NCBI RefSeq assembly: GCF_000299035.1
Contig: NZ_JH921518.1
Span: 904,439 to 968,438 of the forward strand
DNA: 64,000 bases
Source: Bacillus bingmayongensis
GTDB lineage: Bacteria > Bacillota > Bacilli > Bacillales > Bacillaceae_G
Reading direction: 5' to 3'
Below the pieces are notes generated by a model, which was not told the origin of the DNA, did no database searches, and was given only the letters and a program-made list of their open reading frames with translations. Shown here piece by piece: positions 53,653-62,284 of the stretch; the stretch's first letter is position 1, and every line of letters begins with the position of its first letter. The translations under genes and the position numbers were made by a program.

Positions 53653-55071
53653 CTACTTATTCTTATACCAATCTAACATTCGCTCTGCATCTTCTAAGCG
53701 CGTATGCTCTAATTTATAATTTGTGGATGCACTAGAGAAAGTATAGGAACATAAATGAGCTCCCCGCTGAAAATAAGACTGCATTTTCTCTATTGACTGT
53801 ACATGTCTTCTTCTTACTAGCCCTGTGTATTTAGCAATATTACGATAAACAAGCGTTAGCTGCTCTCCTTCTACCCTGTAGCCACCTGCACGGAACGTTG
53901 CATATCCGAGTGACAAAAGTAATCCAATCAAAGGTAACAGTGTCCAAATAATAAAGTATTTTTCAAAATATATACTTGCTCCTGTAATCGGAACTGCTAA
54001 TATACAAAAGAAAATAAAACTCTCTAACAAATAGCGGCGCAGTGCCGTTTTTGGTAGTGCTGTAACAGTCGGATTTAGTTCATATGGCAACTGTAAATGT
54101 GCAAGCAATTCTGCAACTCGGTCCTTCCGAATGACTGGATGCAAGATAACATTTTCCTCACCTTTTTCATGATTTTGAATCACTTCTACATGAACAGAGC
54201 AGTAGCCAAATGGTTGACGGAATATCCCTTCTTTTATCGTAATCCCTTGAATGCGGTGCAGCTTTAACACAAGTTCTTTTCTTTCAAGAAGTCCTTGTGA
54301 AATGCGAATTTCATCACTTTTACGATGAACGGTAAAGTTCGCATGCTTTAAGGCGTACCCAATCGTTGATACGATCCAAGAAACAATAAGCAAGATCGCA
54401 ACCATATAAATCCAGCCATACACATCATTATCCATCACATATGTTTCTATCCTTTTTTCAATCCATTTTGGGATATATTCATCTACTTGGGAATAAACAA
54501 AAAACAATAGAGAAAATAACAAGCCGAATTGACCGGATGTAACGGATGCTAATAAAATCTCTTTCCAAGTCAGCTTATATTCCGTTTTATTTTCCTCTTC
54601 CAAACTAATATTTGAAGAACCCTCTTGCATTTCCACAGGTTCCTCTGTAGATTCATTTAACATTGCAATTAATGCTTTTGCTTCATCAGCCGTAATACCA
54701 GCTAAGCTAACCTCGGGCTCACCACCACCGCCAGCTGTTTCAATTTTGAGCTTCGTTAAACCTAATATTTGATATAACATACTTGAACTTGTATTAATCG
54801 TCTGTACACGTTCTTTATTCAAGTAACTTTCTTTTTTCACAAATAGTCCTTGTTTAATGTGTAGTACATTATTTTCTATCCAATATACTTTATAGTACCA
54901 GCCAACGATAACAGAGACGACTGAAATCCCTAAAAAACCTAAAGGCACCAAATACCAAAACGGAAACTTTCCTTTTAGACTAAAAAGAAAAATAATGAAT
55001 GGTATAAAGTCTGTTATCTTTAATTCCAATAACATGGTGATGGGATGCTGCCTCTTATACATCCTCATCAC
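53653..55071 (-). CDS. ydbT: PH-domain membrane protein YdbT
   Basis: 472 residues with three bacterial PH (DUF304) segments separated by membrane helices. One PH region at about 65-140 (ENNVLHIKQGLFVKKESYLNKERVQTINTSSS), a second around 255-330 (ISQGLLERKELVLKLHRIQGITIKEGIFRQPFGYCSV) and a third at about 395-470 (EQLTLVYRNIAKYTGLVRRRHVQSIEKMQSYFQR). It overlaps the ydbS gene by 17 bp. YdbS-YdbT protect against some bacteriocins in B. subtilis (established for amylolysin); the same role here is inferred. Confidence 0.88.
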   Translation of the reverse strand: MMRMYKRQHPITMLLELKITDFIPFIIFLFSLKGKFPFWYLVPLGFLGISVVSVIVGWYYKVYWIENNVLHIKQGLFVKKESYLNKERVQTINTSSSMLYQILGLTKLKIETAGGGGEPEVSLAGITADEAKALIAMLNESTEEPVEMQEGSSNISLEEENKTEYKLTWKEILLASVTSGQFGLLFSLLFFVYSQVDEYIPKWIEKRIETYVMDNDVYGWIYMVAILLIVSWIVSTIGYALKHANFTVHRKSDEIRISQGLLERKELVLKLHRIQGITIKEGIFRQPFGYCSVHVEVIQNHEKGEENVILHPVIRKDRVAELLAHLQLPYELNPTVTALPKTALRRYLLESFIFFCILAVPITGASIYFEKYFIIWTLLPLIGLLLSLGYATFRAGGYRVEGEQLTLVYRNIAKYTGLVRRRHVQSIEKMQSYFQRGAHLCSYTFSSASTNYKLEHTRLEDAERMLDWYKNK

Positions 55072-55531
55072 TCACCTTCGCAAGTTCTCCAATTTGTCGC
55101 TTCAATTGTTCTGCTTCTCTCATCTTTAAACCTGGAATACTATGAGATGTAGCGGCAGTTGAAATTTGTAATTCTGCTAAATCGTATTTCCTCATAATTG
55201 GACCTTGCTCAATTGTAACGTGTTGCACACGAATCATCGGAACTAATACACGTTTAACCGTAAACATTCCGTGTTGAACCTCTAATTCTTCTTCATTTAA
55301 GCGATAGCTGTAATAACGCTGACGTAATTTCGGAAATATAAAGTAGTCAAACGGTGTATACACAACCGTCAACCCAATAAGTACATAAAAAAGCCACTCC
55401 CACCAATTAAACTTAATCATGAAAAAGAGATAAGCAAGGATGACTAACACACTTATGCCCAGTTCAATAAAAACTCGAGTTTGCCAAACTTTGACCATAT
55501 CGGGATGAATTTCTTTTTCCAATGGCTGCAT
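55055..55531 (-). CDS. ydbS: PH-domain membrane protein YdbS
   Basis: 158 residues: two membrane helices (about 20-40 and 45-65) and one PH domain (about 75-150, LNEEELEVQHGMFTVKRVLVPMIRVQHVTIEQGPIMRKYDL). Partner of ydbT, 17-bp overlap. Its 5' end is duplicated as a remnant at 50690-50838. Confidence 0.9.
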   Translation of the reverse strand: MQPLEKEIHPDMVKVWQTRVFIELGISVLVILAYLFFMIKFNWWEWLFYVLIGLTVVYTPFDYFIFPKLRQRYYSYRLNEEELEVQHGMFTVKRVLVPMIRVQHVTIEQGPIMRKYDLAELQISTAATSHSIPGLKMREAEQLKRQIGELAKVSDEDV

Positions 55532-55615
55532 TTTATCACTCCAAATCTAGAAATCTAATATATATAAATTCTCGTATTATCTATTTTATAAGGTTTTACA
55601 AAAAATAGAAATACT

Positions 55616-55798
55616 TTAATAATTCTTCTTTTCATCATCTTTCTTCTCCGGAATGAAATAACCGAACCAAATAAACCAAATGAGGCTAATCAATGCCGTC
55701 CAGTCCTTTTCACCTTGAAATGCATCGATTACGTTCGGAAATTTATAAACTCCAATTAGCCCAAGAAAGCCGAGCCACCAGTCTTTTCGAAATTTCAT
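55616..55798 (-). CDS. Small membrane protein (DUF3796-like)
   Basis: 60 residues: KFRKDWWLGFLGLIGVYKFPNVIDAFQGE, one helix at about 35-50 (ALISLIWFIWFGYFIPEK), acidic tail. SD GGGAGGAGAGGAAA. The opening KxxWLGFLGLIGxxG resembles DUF3796. Function unknown. Confidence 0.65.
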   Translation of the reverse strand: MKFRKDWWLGFLGLIGVYKFPNVIDAFQGEKDWTALISLIWFIWFGYFIPEKKDDEKKNY

Positions 55799-55855
55799 AT
55801 TTTCCTCTCCTCCCTACCAACTACTTCATTCGATACATCTGATTTTTCAACACAT

Positions 55856-55984
55856 CAGTCGCTGCTATGAAAACAAGAAGAGATCTCCACTCATTTTCTC
55901 TCTTTATTTTTCACTTGGCATGGGGCGAAAAAAGGCCCTGACCGCTTCTACGCATGGCCAGACGCTCCCTCCCACCTAAAAAAA
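55856..55984 (+). repeat. ~125-bp dispersed repeat, copy A
   Basis: Starts TCGCTGCTATGAAAACAA, contains TTTTTCACTTGGCATGGGGC and GACCGCTTCTACGCATGGCC and ends CCCACCTAAAAAAA. Closest to copy B, which lies 37 bp further in the same orientation. Confidence 0.85.
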
Positions 55985-56021
55985 TAGTTTTCACTTTATC
56001 TATTTTCAATTCCTAACATCT

Positions 56022-56152
56022 AAATCTCGGTTATGAAAACAAATGGAGACTTCCACTCATTTTCTCCTTCTGTTCTCACTCGGCATGGGGCGAAAAAAGG
56101 CCCTGACCGCTTCTACGCATGGCCAGACGCTCTCTCTCATCCAAAAAGAAAG
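56022..56152 (+). repeat. ~125-bp dispersed repeat, copy B
   Basis: GGTTATGAAAACAAATGGAG opening, same central CGGCATGGGGCGAAAAAAGG block and TGACCGCTTCTACGCATGGC as copy A, ending CATCCAAAAAG. It lies just past the TetR stop codon. Confidence 0.85.
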
Positions 56153-56167
56153 CTTTTCAATTTGTTC

Positions 56168-56749
56168 TTATCTGCTTACTCGCACACTCTTTACACTTTC
56201 AATCCATATGTCTTTATAGTTTAATTTGAATCCCATCAACATCGAATTACTCATATTATCAATAACTAACGCTAACATGTGGGCCTTCTCTTCCGTTTTT
56301 TCTTGTGAAACAACACCTAAGTCTGCGCCTTTCTTTAATAAATCTGCGAAACCATTTAAGAAATCTTCCTGCACTTCAAATAACCTCTTCTGATACTTTT
56401 CATTTCGTACTGCTGTCAAAATGAATTCATTTAATACGCGAAGTGCCCCCGGGTCTTCTTCATATTCTGATAACATACGCAGACCGTCTTCTATTAATCG
56501 CTCTTCAAAATTCTCCTTTGTGTACTGCTCTTTTACAAAGTACGCTGAAAAATAATAATCCGCAAAGATTTCTTCAAATAAAAAATCAATTAACGCTTCT
56601 TTAGATGAGAAGTGATAATAAATAGCTGGCTTTGATATTCCAACCTCTTTTGCAATCATAGAAAGACTCATCTTTTCAATGCCATGCTCTGCCATCAATT
56701 TGAAAGCCGCTTCTACTATATTTTTTGATGTTTGCATATTTTTTGTCAT
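56168..56749 (-). CDS. TetR-family transcriptional regulator
   Basis: 193 residues: TetR helix-turn-helix (IVEAAFKLMAEHGIEKMSLSMIAKEVGISKPAIYYHFSSKEALID, about 11-55) and a C-terminal ligand domain. A palindromic operator TACTTAACGG-TCGGTAAGTA sits 14 bp before the start. Two copies of the dispersed repeat lie past its 3' end. Which gene it controls apart from itself is unclear; the ecs operon upstream ends in its own terminator. Confidence 0.9.
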   Translation of the reverse strand: MTKNMQTSKNIVEAAFKLMAEHGIEKMSLSMIAKEVGISKPAIYYHFSSKEALIDFLFEEIFADYYFSAYFVKEQYTKENFEERLIEDGLRMLSEYEEDPGALRVLNEFILTAVRNEKYQKRLFEVQEDFLNGFADLLKKGADLGVVSQEKTEEKAHMLALVIDNMSNSMLMGFKLNYKDIWIESVKSVRVSR

Positions 56750-56762
56750 ATGTACTCCTTTT

Positions 56763-56782
56763 TACTTAACGGTCGGTAAGTA
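56763..56782. promoter_or_regulatory. TetR operator in front of its gene
   Basis: TACTTAACGG followed by TCGGTAAGTA: arms TACTTA/TAAGTA with a CGGTCGG centre, a common TetR operator style. Confidence 0.65.
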
Positions 56783-56815
56783 GATTATAAAATAAAAAAA
56801 GATAATTTGCAAAGA

Positions 56816-56850
56816 AAGAAAAGCTTCCACAAAATGTGAAAGCTTTTCTT
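56816..56850 (-). terminator. Terminator of the ecs operon
   Basis: 15-base arms (56816-56830 with 56835-56849, one mismatch) around AAAA-like loop; T-rich after it on the minus strand. Located 190 bp beyond ecsC, so the repeat copy C lies in the ecs 3' UTR. Confidence 0.7.
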
Positions 56851-56886
56851 CAAACAGATATATTCATTTCGATTTGTAGACATATA

Positions 56887-57013
56887 AGTCGCTGCTATGA
56901 AAACAAAACTAGATTTCCACTCATTTTCTCCTTTTGTTTTCACACGGCATGGAGCTAAAAAAGCACTGACCGCTTCTATCCACGATCGGACGCTCTCTCC
57001 CACCTACAAAAAA
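56887..57013 (+). repeat. ~125-bp dispersed repeat, copy C
   Basis: TCGCTGCTATGAAAACAAAA opening, TTTTCACACGGCATGGAGC centre, TGACCGCTTCTATCCACGATCGG right block and CCCACCTACAAAAAA end. It lies in the 3' UTR of the ecs operon, antisense to its transcript. Confidence 0.82.
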
Positions 57014-57040
57014 GGTTTTCTATCGTTTTTCAATTTGAAT

Positions 57041-57760
57041 TTATATAGATACTCCCTTTTGCTGAAACAACCGCAAGCGATAACAATTCATCGTCACCTC
57101 GCCGAGCCGTTGCATCAATTGATAATTCGCATACGCTCCAACTGGCGCTCCAATCACTGGTACAAGCTGGAGCATCTTTGCTAAATCGATATAATCACGA
57201 TATTCCTGCTGAAACTTCTCCCAGTCAATATGATTTTCTTTCTGCGTATCCCACGTTTCAAGTGCTTTCCATATTTCTTTTCGATGATCATCACTTGAGA
57301 AAGCAAGCTGAAATACATGAAGGATAAAGAAACGCTCTTCTTCTTTGCTTGTATCAAATCCATACATAGTCGCTGCATCAAATAAAAATTTAATTTTAAT
57401 GCTGAGTAAGAGCGGAAAATCTGCAAGTCCTAATAGAAAACCGCCCGCTCCTGTTCCAGCGCCTTCTGCTGCGGCAATCTTTTTATACTCATCCATTTTC
57501 TTTAATACTTCTTCATCTCTTCTTTGCAAGGACCAATCTGTTTCTTTTAACTTTGGTTTTATAAAATGAGATCCTGCACTAATACCTTGCACCATTTTTT
57601 TAATTGTTTCTGTTAATACATTTTGCACTTTTTCTGGAATTAGCTGCTGTACTTTCGTTTGTACCTTTTTGGAAAACCTGGTCATCATAGAAGAATCTTT
57701 CATGATCGTATATTTCCACTGCTGCAATTCTTTTATGACCTTTTCTTCATATTCAGTCAT
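57041..57760 (-). CDS. ecsC: EcsC family protein
   Basis: 239 residues with a central Gly/Ala-rich hydrophobic stretch AAAEGAGTGAGGFLLGLADFPLLLSIKIKFLFD (about 95-128), the EcsC family hallmark, and an N-terminal charged helical region. Third gene of ecsABC, 13-bp gap to ecsB. Ecs is needed for normal secretion and intramembrane protease activity in B. subtilis; the role of EcsC itself is unclear. Confidence 0.92.
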   Translation of the reverse strand: MTEYEEKVIKELQQWKYTIMKDSSMMTRFSKKVQTKVQQLIPEKVQNVLTETIKKMVQGISAGSHFIKPKLKETDWSLQRRDEEVLKKMDEYKKIAAAEGAGTGAGGFLLGLADFPLLLSIKIKFLFDAATMYGFDTSKEEERFFILHVFQLAFSSDDHRKEIWKALETWDTQKENHIDWEKFQQEYRDYIDLAKMLQLVPVIGAPVGAYANYQLMQRLGEVTMNCYRLRLFQQKGVSI

Positions 57761-57773
57761 AAGTTCATTCCTT

Positions 57774-58985
57774 TCAGCTTAAACGCTCGATGCGCTTTGC
57801 ACCGTATTGATAAACAAAACCAACACTAAAAGCTATGCTAGCGGCGAATAAAATACAAGTCATGATGATATCTTTTGTTGCCAAAACAAATATGATTGTA
57901 AATACAATACTGCCTATACATAGAATTGCATTTAACAGGCGAAGAAAATCCTTTTTCTTTTCTTCTACAGTCACTGGATATAAATCAAGCCATAGTTTTA
58001 AACGATGGTGTTTCCAAAGGCTTAATAGTTGATAACCAATTAAGTATAGAAATACGATACTTACAATAAAACGACCATATAAAAATGGTATAAAGTAAAG
58101 AATGACCCCGCCAATGGCAAGTAAACGAATATATAAACCAAAATAGTTACCCGATCTTAAAAATGTACGGGTATATAGATATAAATATGTACGTTTTTCA
58201 CCAATCATGGAAAGTACAAAATCAAGCCATTTCCGGCGTGACACCCGTTCCTTTAACGCCGGTACATCGACAAACATGTTCGCAATGCGGTATAAAAGCA
58301 TCATTTTCTTGCCTTCTTCTGCAATTAAGTATTCCCAGTTTAACGGTTTTCCTTTTACCTTTTGATACATGAATGCGAGGTATATAACCATTACAAATAG
58401 AATTACTCCTATGTAAATCACCGAAGTGCGCCCTACAAGGAAGTAGACAAATAATCCGTTACATATAAAGCGAATGAACCAATCCGCGCGCTGCATACTT
58501 TGATCTGTTAAAAATGATTTTTCCCATGCTACAAATAAATTCCATGCTTTTACTAAAATAAGCGCGGCCACAATCCATATGTAAGTCCCTCCCGTTTGCT
58601 TCATTTGCTGGAAATATAGCGGAGCAAGTGCGGCCGCTGCAATTGCTATCACATACAGCTGAATCATAAACGTAAAGAGAAACGCTTTTGTAAAATACGG
58701 CTTTAATTTCTCTTCAACTGGAAGCAAATACACAAGATCCGCTTCTTTTAATAACGTTTGGATGGATCCTGCTGTTAATACAAGTCCAAGTAAAACCGCC
58801 ATAACAAGCGCGGCCGGAAATGAAGGAGTCAATGTTTGTAACCATTGCTGGTAATAATACGCACCGGCTCCAATAATAAATACGAAAATGAATTTTAAAT
58901 GATCGTTAAAAACATATTTACTATATGCACGAACTTCTTTTAAAAAATGCCTAAATCGTTCTTTCCACAATGCTCTGCTATTCAT
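57774..58985 (-). CDS. ecsB: ABC transporter permease EcsB
   Basis: 403 residues with about eight to ten membrane helices and a charged cytoplasmic loop, matching EcsB. It is the membrane subunit of the Ecs ABC transporter, with EcsA as ATPase; in B. subtilis the system affects secretion, competence and the RasP protease. The start overlaps the ecsA stop by 8 bp. Substrate unknown. Confidence 0.93.
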   Translation of the reverse strand: MNSRALWKERFRHFLKEVRAYSKYVFNDHLKFIFVFIIGAGAYYYQQWLQTLTPSFPAALVMAVLLGLVLTAGSIQTLLKEADLVYLLPVEEKLKPYFTKAFLFTFMIQLYVIAIAAAALAPLYFQQMKQTGGTYIWIVAALILVKAWNLFVAWEKSFLTDQSMQRADWFIRFICNGLFVYFLVGRTSVIYIGVILFVMVIYLAFMYQKVKGKPLNWEYLIAEEGKKMMLLYRIANMFVDVPALKERVSRRKWLDFVLSMIGEKRTYLYLYTRTFLRSGNYFGLYIRLLAIGGVILYFIPFLYGRFIVSIVFLYLIGYQLLSLWKHHRLKLWLDLYPVTVEEKKKDFLRLLNAILCIGSIVFTIIFVLATKDIIMTCILFAASIAFSVGFVYQYGAKRIERLS

Positions 58986-59721
58986 AATCTTCTTCCTTTG
59001 TTAATGCAATATAGATATCATCTAGCGTCGCTCCAGGCATATTAAATTGCGACTGCAACTCAGATAGTGTTCCCTTCGCCCGAACTTCACCTTGATGTAA
59101 AATAATGAAGGAATCACAGTAACGCTCTGCTGTCGCTAAAATATGGGTACTCATTAAAATACCGGCGCCACTCTTTTTCATTTTGTTCATCATTTGCAGT
59201 AGTGATTGAATCGCTAGCGGATCGAGCCCAACGAAAGGTTCATCCACAATATAAAGTGATGGTTCAACAAGGAAGGCACTCATAATCATTACTTTCTGTT
59301 TCATTCCTTTTGAAAAATGAGCTGGGAACCATTTTAAACGATTTGTCATTCGAAATTCCTTTAACAGCTGCTGCACACGTTCTTCATATTGTTTCTCATC
59401 TACACCATACGCCATCGCTGTTAACTTTAAATGTTCTTCTAAAGTTAACTCATCATATAATACAGGTGTTTCCGGAATAAATGAAAAGCTAGAGCGATAC
59501 GCTGTCATATCTTCTCGAATTGTTTTTCCGTTAATTGTTACAGTACCTTTTTTTGGTTCCATTAAACCGATAATATGTTTAATCGTTGTACTTTTACCTG
59601 CTCCATTTAAACCGATTAAGCCAACAAGCTCACCCTTATTAACAGAAAATGAAACATCTTGCAGCACCGGCCGCTTCGTATATCCTCCTGTGACATTTTC
59701 CACACGTAATAACTGTCCCAT
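58978..59721 (-). CDS. ecsA: ABC transporter ATP-binding protein EcsA
   Basis: 247 residues: Walker A GLNGAGKST (about 37-45), signature FSKGMKQKV (about 136), Walker B LYIVDEPF and switch His in STHIL. First gene of ecsABC. SD is GTGGTGTC-like (AAAGTGGTGTCAT before ATG), and the same GGTGTC string recurs in the region upstream (59955-60168). It powers the EcsB permease. Confidence 0.95.
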   Translation of the reverse strand: MGQLLRVENVTGGYTKRPVLQDVSFSVNKGELVGLIGLNGAGKSTTIKHIIGLMEPKKGTVTINGKTIREDMTAYRSSFSFIPETPVLYDELTLEEHLKLTAMAYGVDEKQYEERVQQLLKEFRMTNRLKWFPAHFSKGMKQKVMIMSAFLVEPSLYIVDEPFVGLDPLAIQSLLQMMNKMKKSGAGILMSTHILATAERYCDSFIILHQGEVRAKGTLSELQSQFNMPGATLDDIYIALTKEEDYE

Positions 59722-59954
59722 ATGACACCACTTTCTTCGTTATATTCATCCGCTTGTATAAGCGTATCTTTTATTAAAATGTATATATTCATCTTACCAA
59801 AAAATAAAAGATACTACATAGTACCGAATTTCTTCAAAAAAAAATAATTTCTTTACATATCTTTTACACAACGGGACATCATAATTAGTGAAGAAGGAAT
59901 ACATTGAAAAAGCAACCACCAAATTGATGAATACAACTAAGTAAAATCATCATG

Positions 59955-60245
59955 AAATGGGGTGTCCATAATGGACAAAGAAAATTTACACGAAACCAGA
60001 TAGTTTGTTTTATTTTAGAAACGGGGTGTCTCGAGGAGAGTATATACTGTTTTATAAAATAAACAATTTCATTTCATAAAGGATTGCAATATCATTTTAT
60101 TGTAAATGAGGTGTCTACGGCAGAATACTAGCCGAATTACCACACATTCCTAAATAAATGAGGTGTCTGTGAACGGTAGATTAAATTAAATGCTTTTTCA
60201 ATCCCTCTTCAGAAAACAGGAAGCTGAGTCAGCTTCCTGTTTTTC
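59955..60245 (+). ncRNA. Candidate RNA gene with four AAAYGRGGTGTCY motifs
   Basis: The 579-bp ecsA-hit gap holds four copies of a 13-bp motif at 59955-59967, 60019-60031, 60104-60116 and 60156-60168 (consensus AAAYGRGGTGTCY), followed by a 15-bp terminator stem at 60213-60244 with T5. This arrangement looks like a plus-strand transcript of about 300 nt ending before the hit promoter. Each motif could also act as SD plus GTG start for a very short ORF (MSIMDKENLHETR, MSTAEY and so on). No promoter is obvious (a TTTACA lies at 59852). Function unknown. Confidence 0.45.
60213..60245 (+). terminator. Strong terminator upstream of hit
   Basis: 15-bp perfect stem (60213-60227 with 60229-60243) and T-run; ends a transcript coming from the ecsA-hit intergenic region, since no annotated gene lies before it on this strand. 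Confidence 0.9.
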
Positions 60246-60249
60246 GTGT

Positions 60250-60277
60250 TTGTTCTCCTATGTAATTATGGTAAAAT
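60250..60277 (+). promoter_or_regulatory. Promoter of hit
   Basis: TTGTTC (60250-60255), 16-bp spacer, extended -10 TGGTAAAAT (60269-60277). Confidence 0.6.
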
Positions 60278-60309
60278 ACGGCTAAGACCTACTTGAAAGG
60301 ATGAGAACC

Positions 60310-60744
60310 ATGAATCATACAGCGGATAATTGTATTTTTTGTAAAATCATTGAGGGACAAATTCCTTGCTCAAAAGTATATGAAGATGAACATGTACTTG
60401 CATTTCTAGATATTAGCCAAGTGACAAAAGGACATACACTTGTAATTCCAAAAGTGCACAAACAAGATATCTTTGCTTTAACGCCAGAAATTGCATCACA
60501 TATATTTTCTGTCGTTCCTAAAATCTCAAATGCGATTAAATCTGAATTTAATCCAGTCGGCTTTAACCTATTAAATAACAACGGTGAAAAAGCTGGACAA
60601 ACTGTATTCCACTTCCACCTTCATTTAATTCCACGCTACGGTGAAAACGATGGTTTTGGTGCCGTTTGGAAATCACATCAAAATGAATATACGACGGAAA
60701 ATTTACAAAACATCGCAAGTACCATTGCAAATGGTGTAAAATAA
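60310..60744 (+). CDS. hit: HIT-family protein Hit
   Basis: 144 residues from ATG 60310 (SD AAAGGATGAG upstream; an in-frame ATG at 60301 lies inside the SD). Histidine triad HFHLHLIPR (about 96-104) and the N-terminal zinc-type C-F-C-K motif ADNCIFCKIIEG. It hydrolyses nucleotide phosphoramidates or related nucleotidyl bonds. It is next to ecsA divergently, as in B. subtilis. Confidence 0.94.
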   Translation: MNHTADNCIFCKIIEGQIPCSKVYEDEHVLAFLDISQVTKGHTLVIPKVHKQDIFALTPEIASHIFSVVPKISNAIKSEFNPVGFNLLNNNGEKAGQTVFHFHLHLIPRYGENDGFGAVWKSHQNEYTTENLQNIASTIANGVK

Positions 60745-60786
60745 GAGTAAGAATACGATTTATCATATGCTGGAACGTAAAATGTA

Positions 60787-60978
60787 CTATAGCAGCATAT
60801 AAAGTAAGATTGTACATAACAAGCCTACTCCTCCAAAAGACATATACTGCATGGCTTGTTTTTTCACCCAAAATGCTGGAGGATATGATCTTTTTTGTTT
60901 TACAAATAACAGTAAATGCATAGCACGTACAAGAAAGAAAAGACTTACGATAAAACAAATGGTTGTCACAAGTTTCAC
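60787..60978 (-). CDS. Small two-helix membrane protein
   Basis: 63 residues, GTG start at 60978 with SD GGGGGGAG four bases upstream. Two hydrophobic segments (about 3-25 and 45-62) linked by a basic loop KQKRSYPPAFWVKKQAMQYM. Convergent with hit. No family recognised. In B. subtilis trpP lies in this gap, but this protein is not TrpP-like. Confidence 0.65.
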   Translation of the reverse strand: MKLVTTICFIVSLFFLVRAMHLLLFVKQKRSYPPAFWVKKQAMQYMSFGGVGLLCTILLYMLL

Positions 60979-61058
60979 TTTTCTCCCCCCTTGTCTTAAG
61001 CATATGCATGTTTTTATACATCATGAATAAGAGCAAAAAAATAAGGAGGTTTCCTTTT

Positions 61059-61421
61059 ATGTCAAAAGCTAAATCCTTTGTAACAGGTGTAATTTGCGGC
61101 AGTGCTGTCGCTGGACTAGCCGTTCTTTTTTCCACTCCTTCTTCCGGTAAAGATATGCGGAGTAAACTAAAAGAAAAAGGAAATGATATTAAAAAGACTT
61201 TAGCTGATATTACAGCTGATACAAAATTATTAAAACGTCAAATTGTTGAAACGGCTTCAGAAGGTAAAGAAGTTTTTCAAGAATTGAAAGATGATATGCA
61301 AGATACACTTTCCACATGGAAACAAGATATTTCTCAAAACAAACGTCATATTGAACAAGAAATTTTAGACATTCAAAAATCAATTGAAAAATTGCAACAA
61401 ACAGTTCCAGAAAAAGCGTAA
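61059..61421 (+). CDS. yhaH: YtxH-domain protein YhaH
   Basis: 120 residues from ATG 61059 (SD AAGGAGG; in-frame upstream ATGs lack one). N-terminal membrane-like stretch FVTGVICGSAVAGLAVLFSTPSSGKDMRSKLKEKG (about 6-40), the YtxH/GasT-like motif, then a long coiled coil rich in K/E/D. General-stress-type protein, function unknown. Located between hit and hpr as in B. subtilis. The SD lies in a small AAGGA/TCCTT hairpin. Confidence 0.85.
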   Translation: MSKAKSFVTGVICGSAVAGLAVLFSTPSSGKDMRSKLKEKGNDIKKTLADITADTKLLKRQIVETASEGKEVFQELKDDMQDTLSTWKQDISQNKRHIEQEILDIQKSIEKLQQTVPEKA

Positions 61422-61482
61422 ACGATGTTCCATTCTTAGTTTTTGCATATAACAAATATTTTTTATAAATATTTCTCTTATC

Positions 61483-61514
61483 GCGACATATCACATAGAT
61501 ATGTCGTGTTTTTA
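61483..61514 (+). terminator. Terminator of yhaH
   Basis: CGACATATC (61485-61493) with GATATGTCG (61499-61507), followed by TGTTTTT. Confidence 0.88.
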
Positions 61515-61530
61515 TGCATTTACAATATAT

Positions 61531-61558
61531 GTTATCCTCTACTACGTGGGGATAACAC
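61531..61558. promoter_or_regulatory. Inverted repeat upstream of hpr
   Basis: TGTTATCC (61531-61538) and GGATAACA (61551-61558), 12-bp spacer, with AT arms continuing; about 160 bp before hpr. Candidate operator. Confidence 0.4.
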
Positions 61559-61720
61559 ATATAGTTATGACATCTAAAACGCTTCCACAATTATGCATGA
61601 TCTGTTAAGATTATAATTTTTCCGAAAAATTTTCACAATTCTTACAAAAAGACTTTATTAATTTTTATTTTACTGGCATAATAGATACTAATGAATAAGA
61701 ATGTAAAAGTGGGTGAGTAC

Positions 61721-62278
61721 ATGAAAAGTGGAGAAAAAGATTATTCGGTCAAAGAAGCAATGATTTTCAGCCAACGCATTGCTCAATTATCGAAGGCATT
61801 ATGGAAATGTGTAGAAAAAGATTGGCAACAGTGGATCAAACCATATGATCTAAACATTAATGAGCACCATATTTTATCCATTGCTTATCATTTAAAAGGG
61901 GCTTCTATTTCTGAGATTGCAAAGTTTGGCGTGATGCACGTATCAACGGCATTTAACTTTTCGAAAAAACTTGAAGAGCGCGGCTATCTTGTATTCTCAA
62001 AAAAAGAAGATGATAAGCGAAATACGTATATTGAAATTACACCAAAAGGGGAAGAATTGCTGCTGCAATTAATGGAGGAGTATGACCCTGAAAATAATTC
62101 TGTCTTTAATGGCGCTCTTGCTCTTCGCAATTTTTATGGTAAGTTCCCAGAAAATATCGAATTAATCGCGATTTTAAGAAATATTTATGGACAAGATTTT
62201 ATCGATATTTTTGAGAAATCACTAGAAAATATTGAGGAAAATTTTACGGAACACGATCAAAAATTAGTTAAAAAATAA
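61721..62278 (+). CDS. hpr: MarR-family transition-state regulator Hpr (ScoC)
   Basis: 185 residues from ATG 61721 (SD-like GGGTGAG); an in-frame ATG at 61691 would add ten residues not seen in relatives. MarR winged helix: [80 protein letters not shown]. Hpr represses protease and peptide-uptake genes at the end of exponential growth in B. subtilis. Strongly conserved. Confidence 0.95.
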   Translation: MKSGEKDYSVKEAMIFSQRIAQLSKALWKCVEKDWQQWIKPYDLNINEHHILSIAYHLKGASISEIAKFGVMHVSTAFNFSKKLEERGYLVFSKKEDDKRNTYIEITPKGEELLLQLMEEYDPENNSVFNGALALRNFYGKFPENIELIAILRNIYGQDFIDIFEKSLENIEENFTEHDQKLVKK

Positions 62279-62284
62279 TACCGA

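Noticed and set aside
53653-55071. Frameshift between ydbS and ydbT
   Set aside because: The overlap of 17 bp with intact starts and stops is a normal operon arrangement.
55801-56160. Small ORFs across repeat copies A and B
   Set aside because: The frames follow the repeat, change between copies and have no consistent SD.
56785-57003. Minus-strand frame of 72 codons across repeat copy C
   Set aside because: Runs through a terminator and an intergenic repeat; no SD and not conserved between copies.
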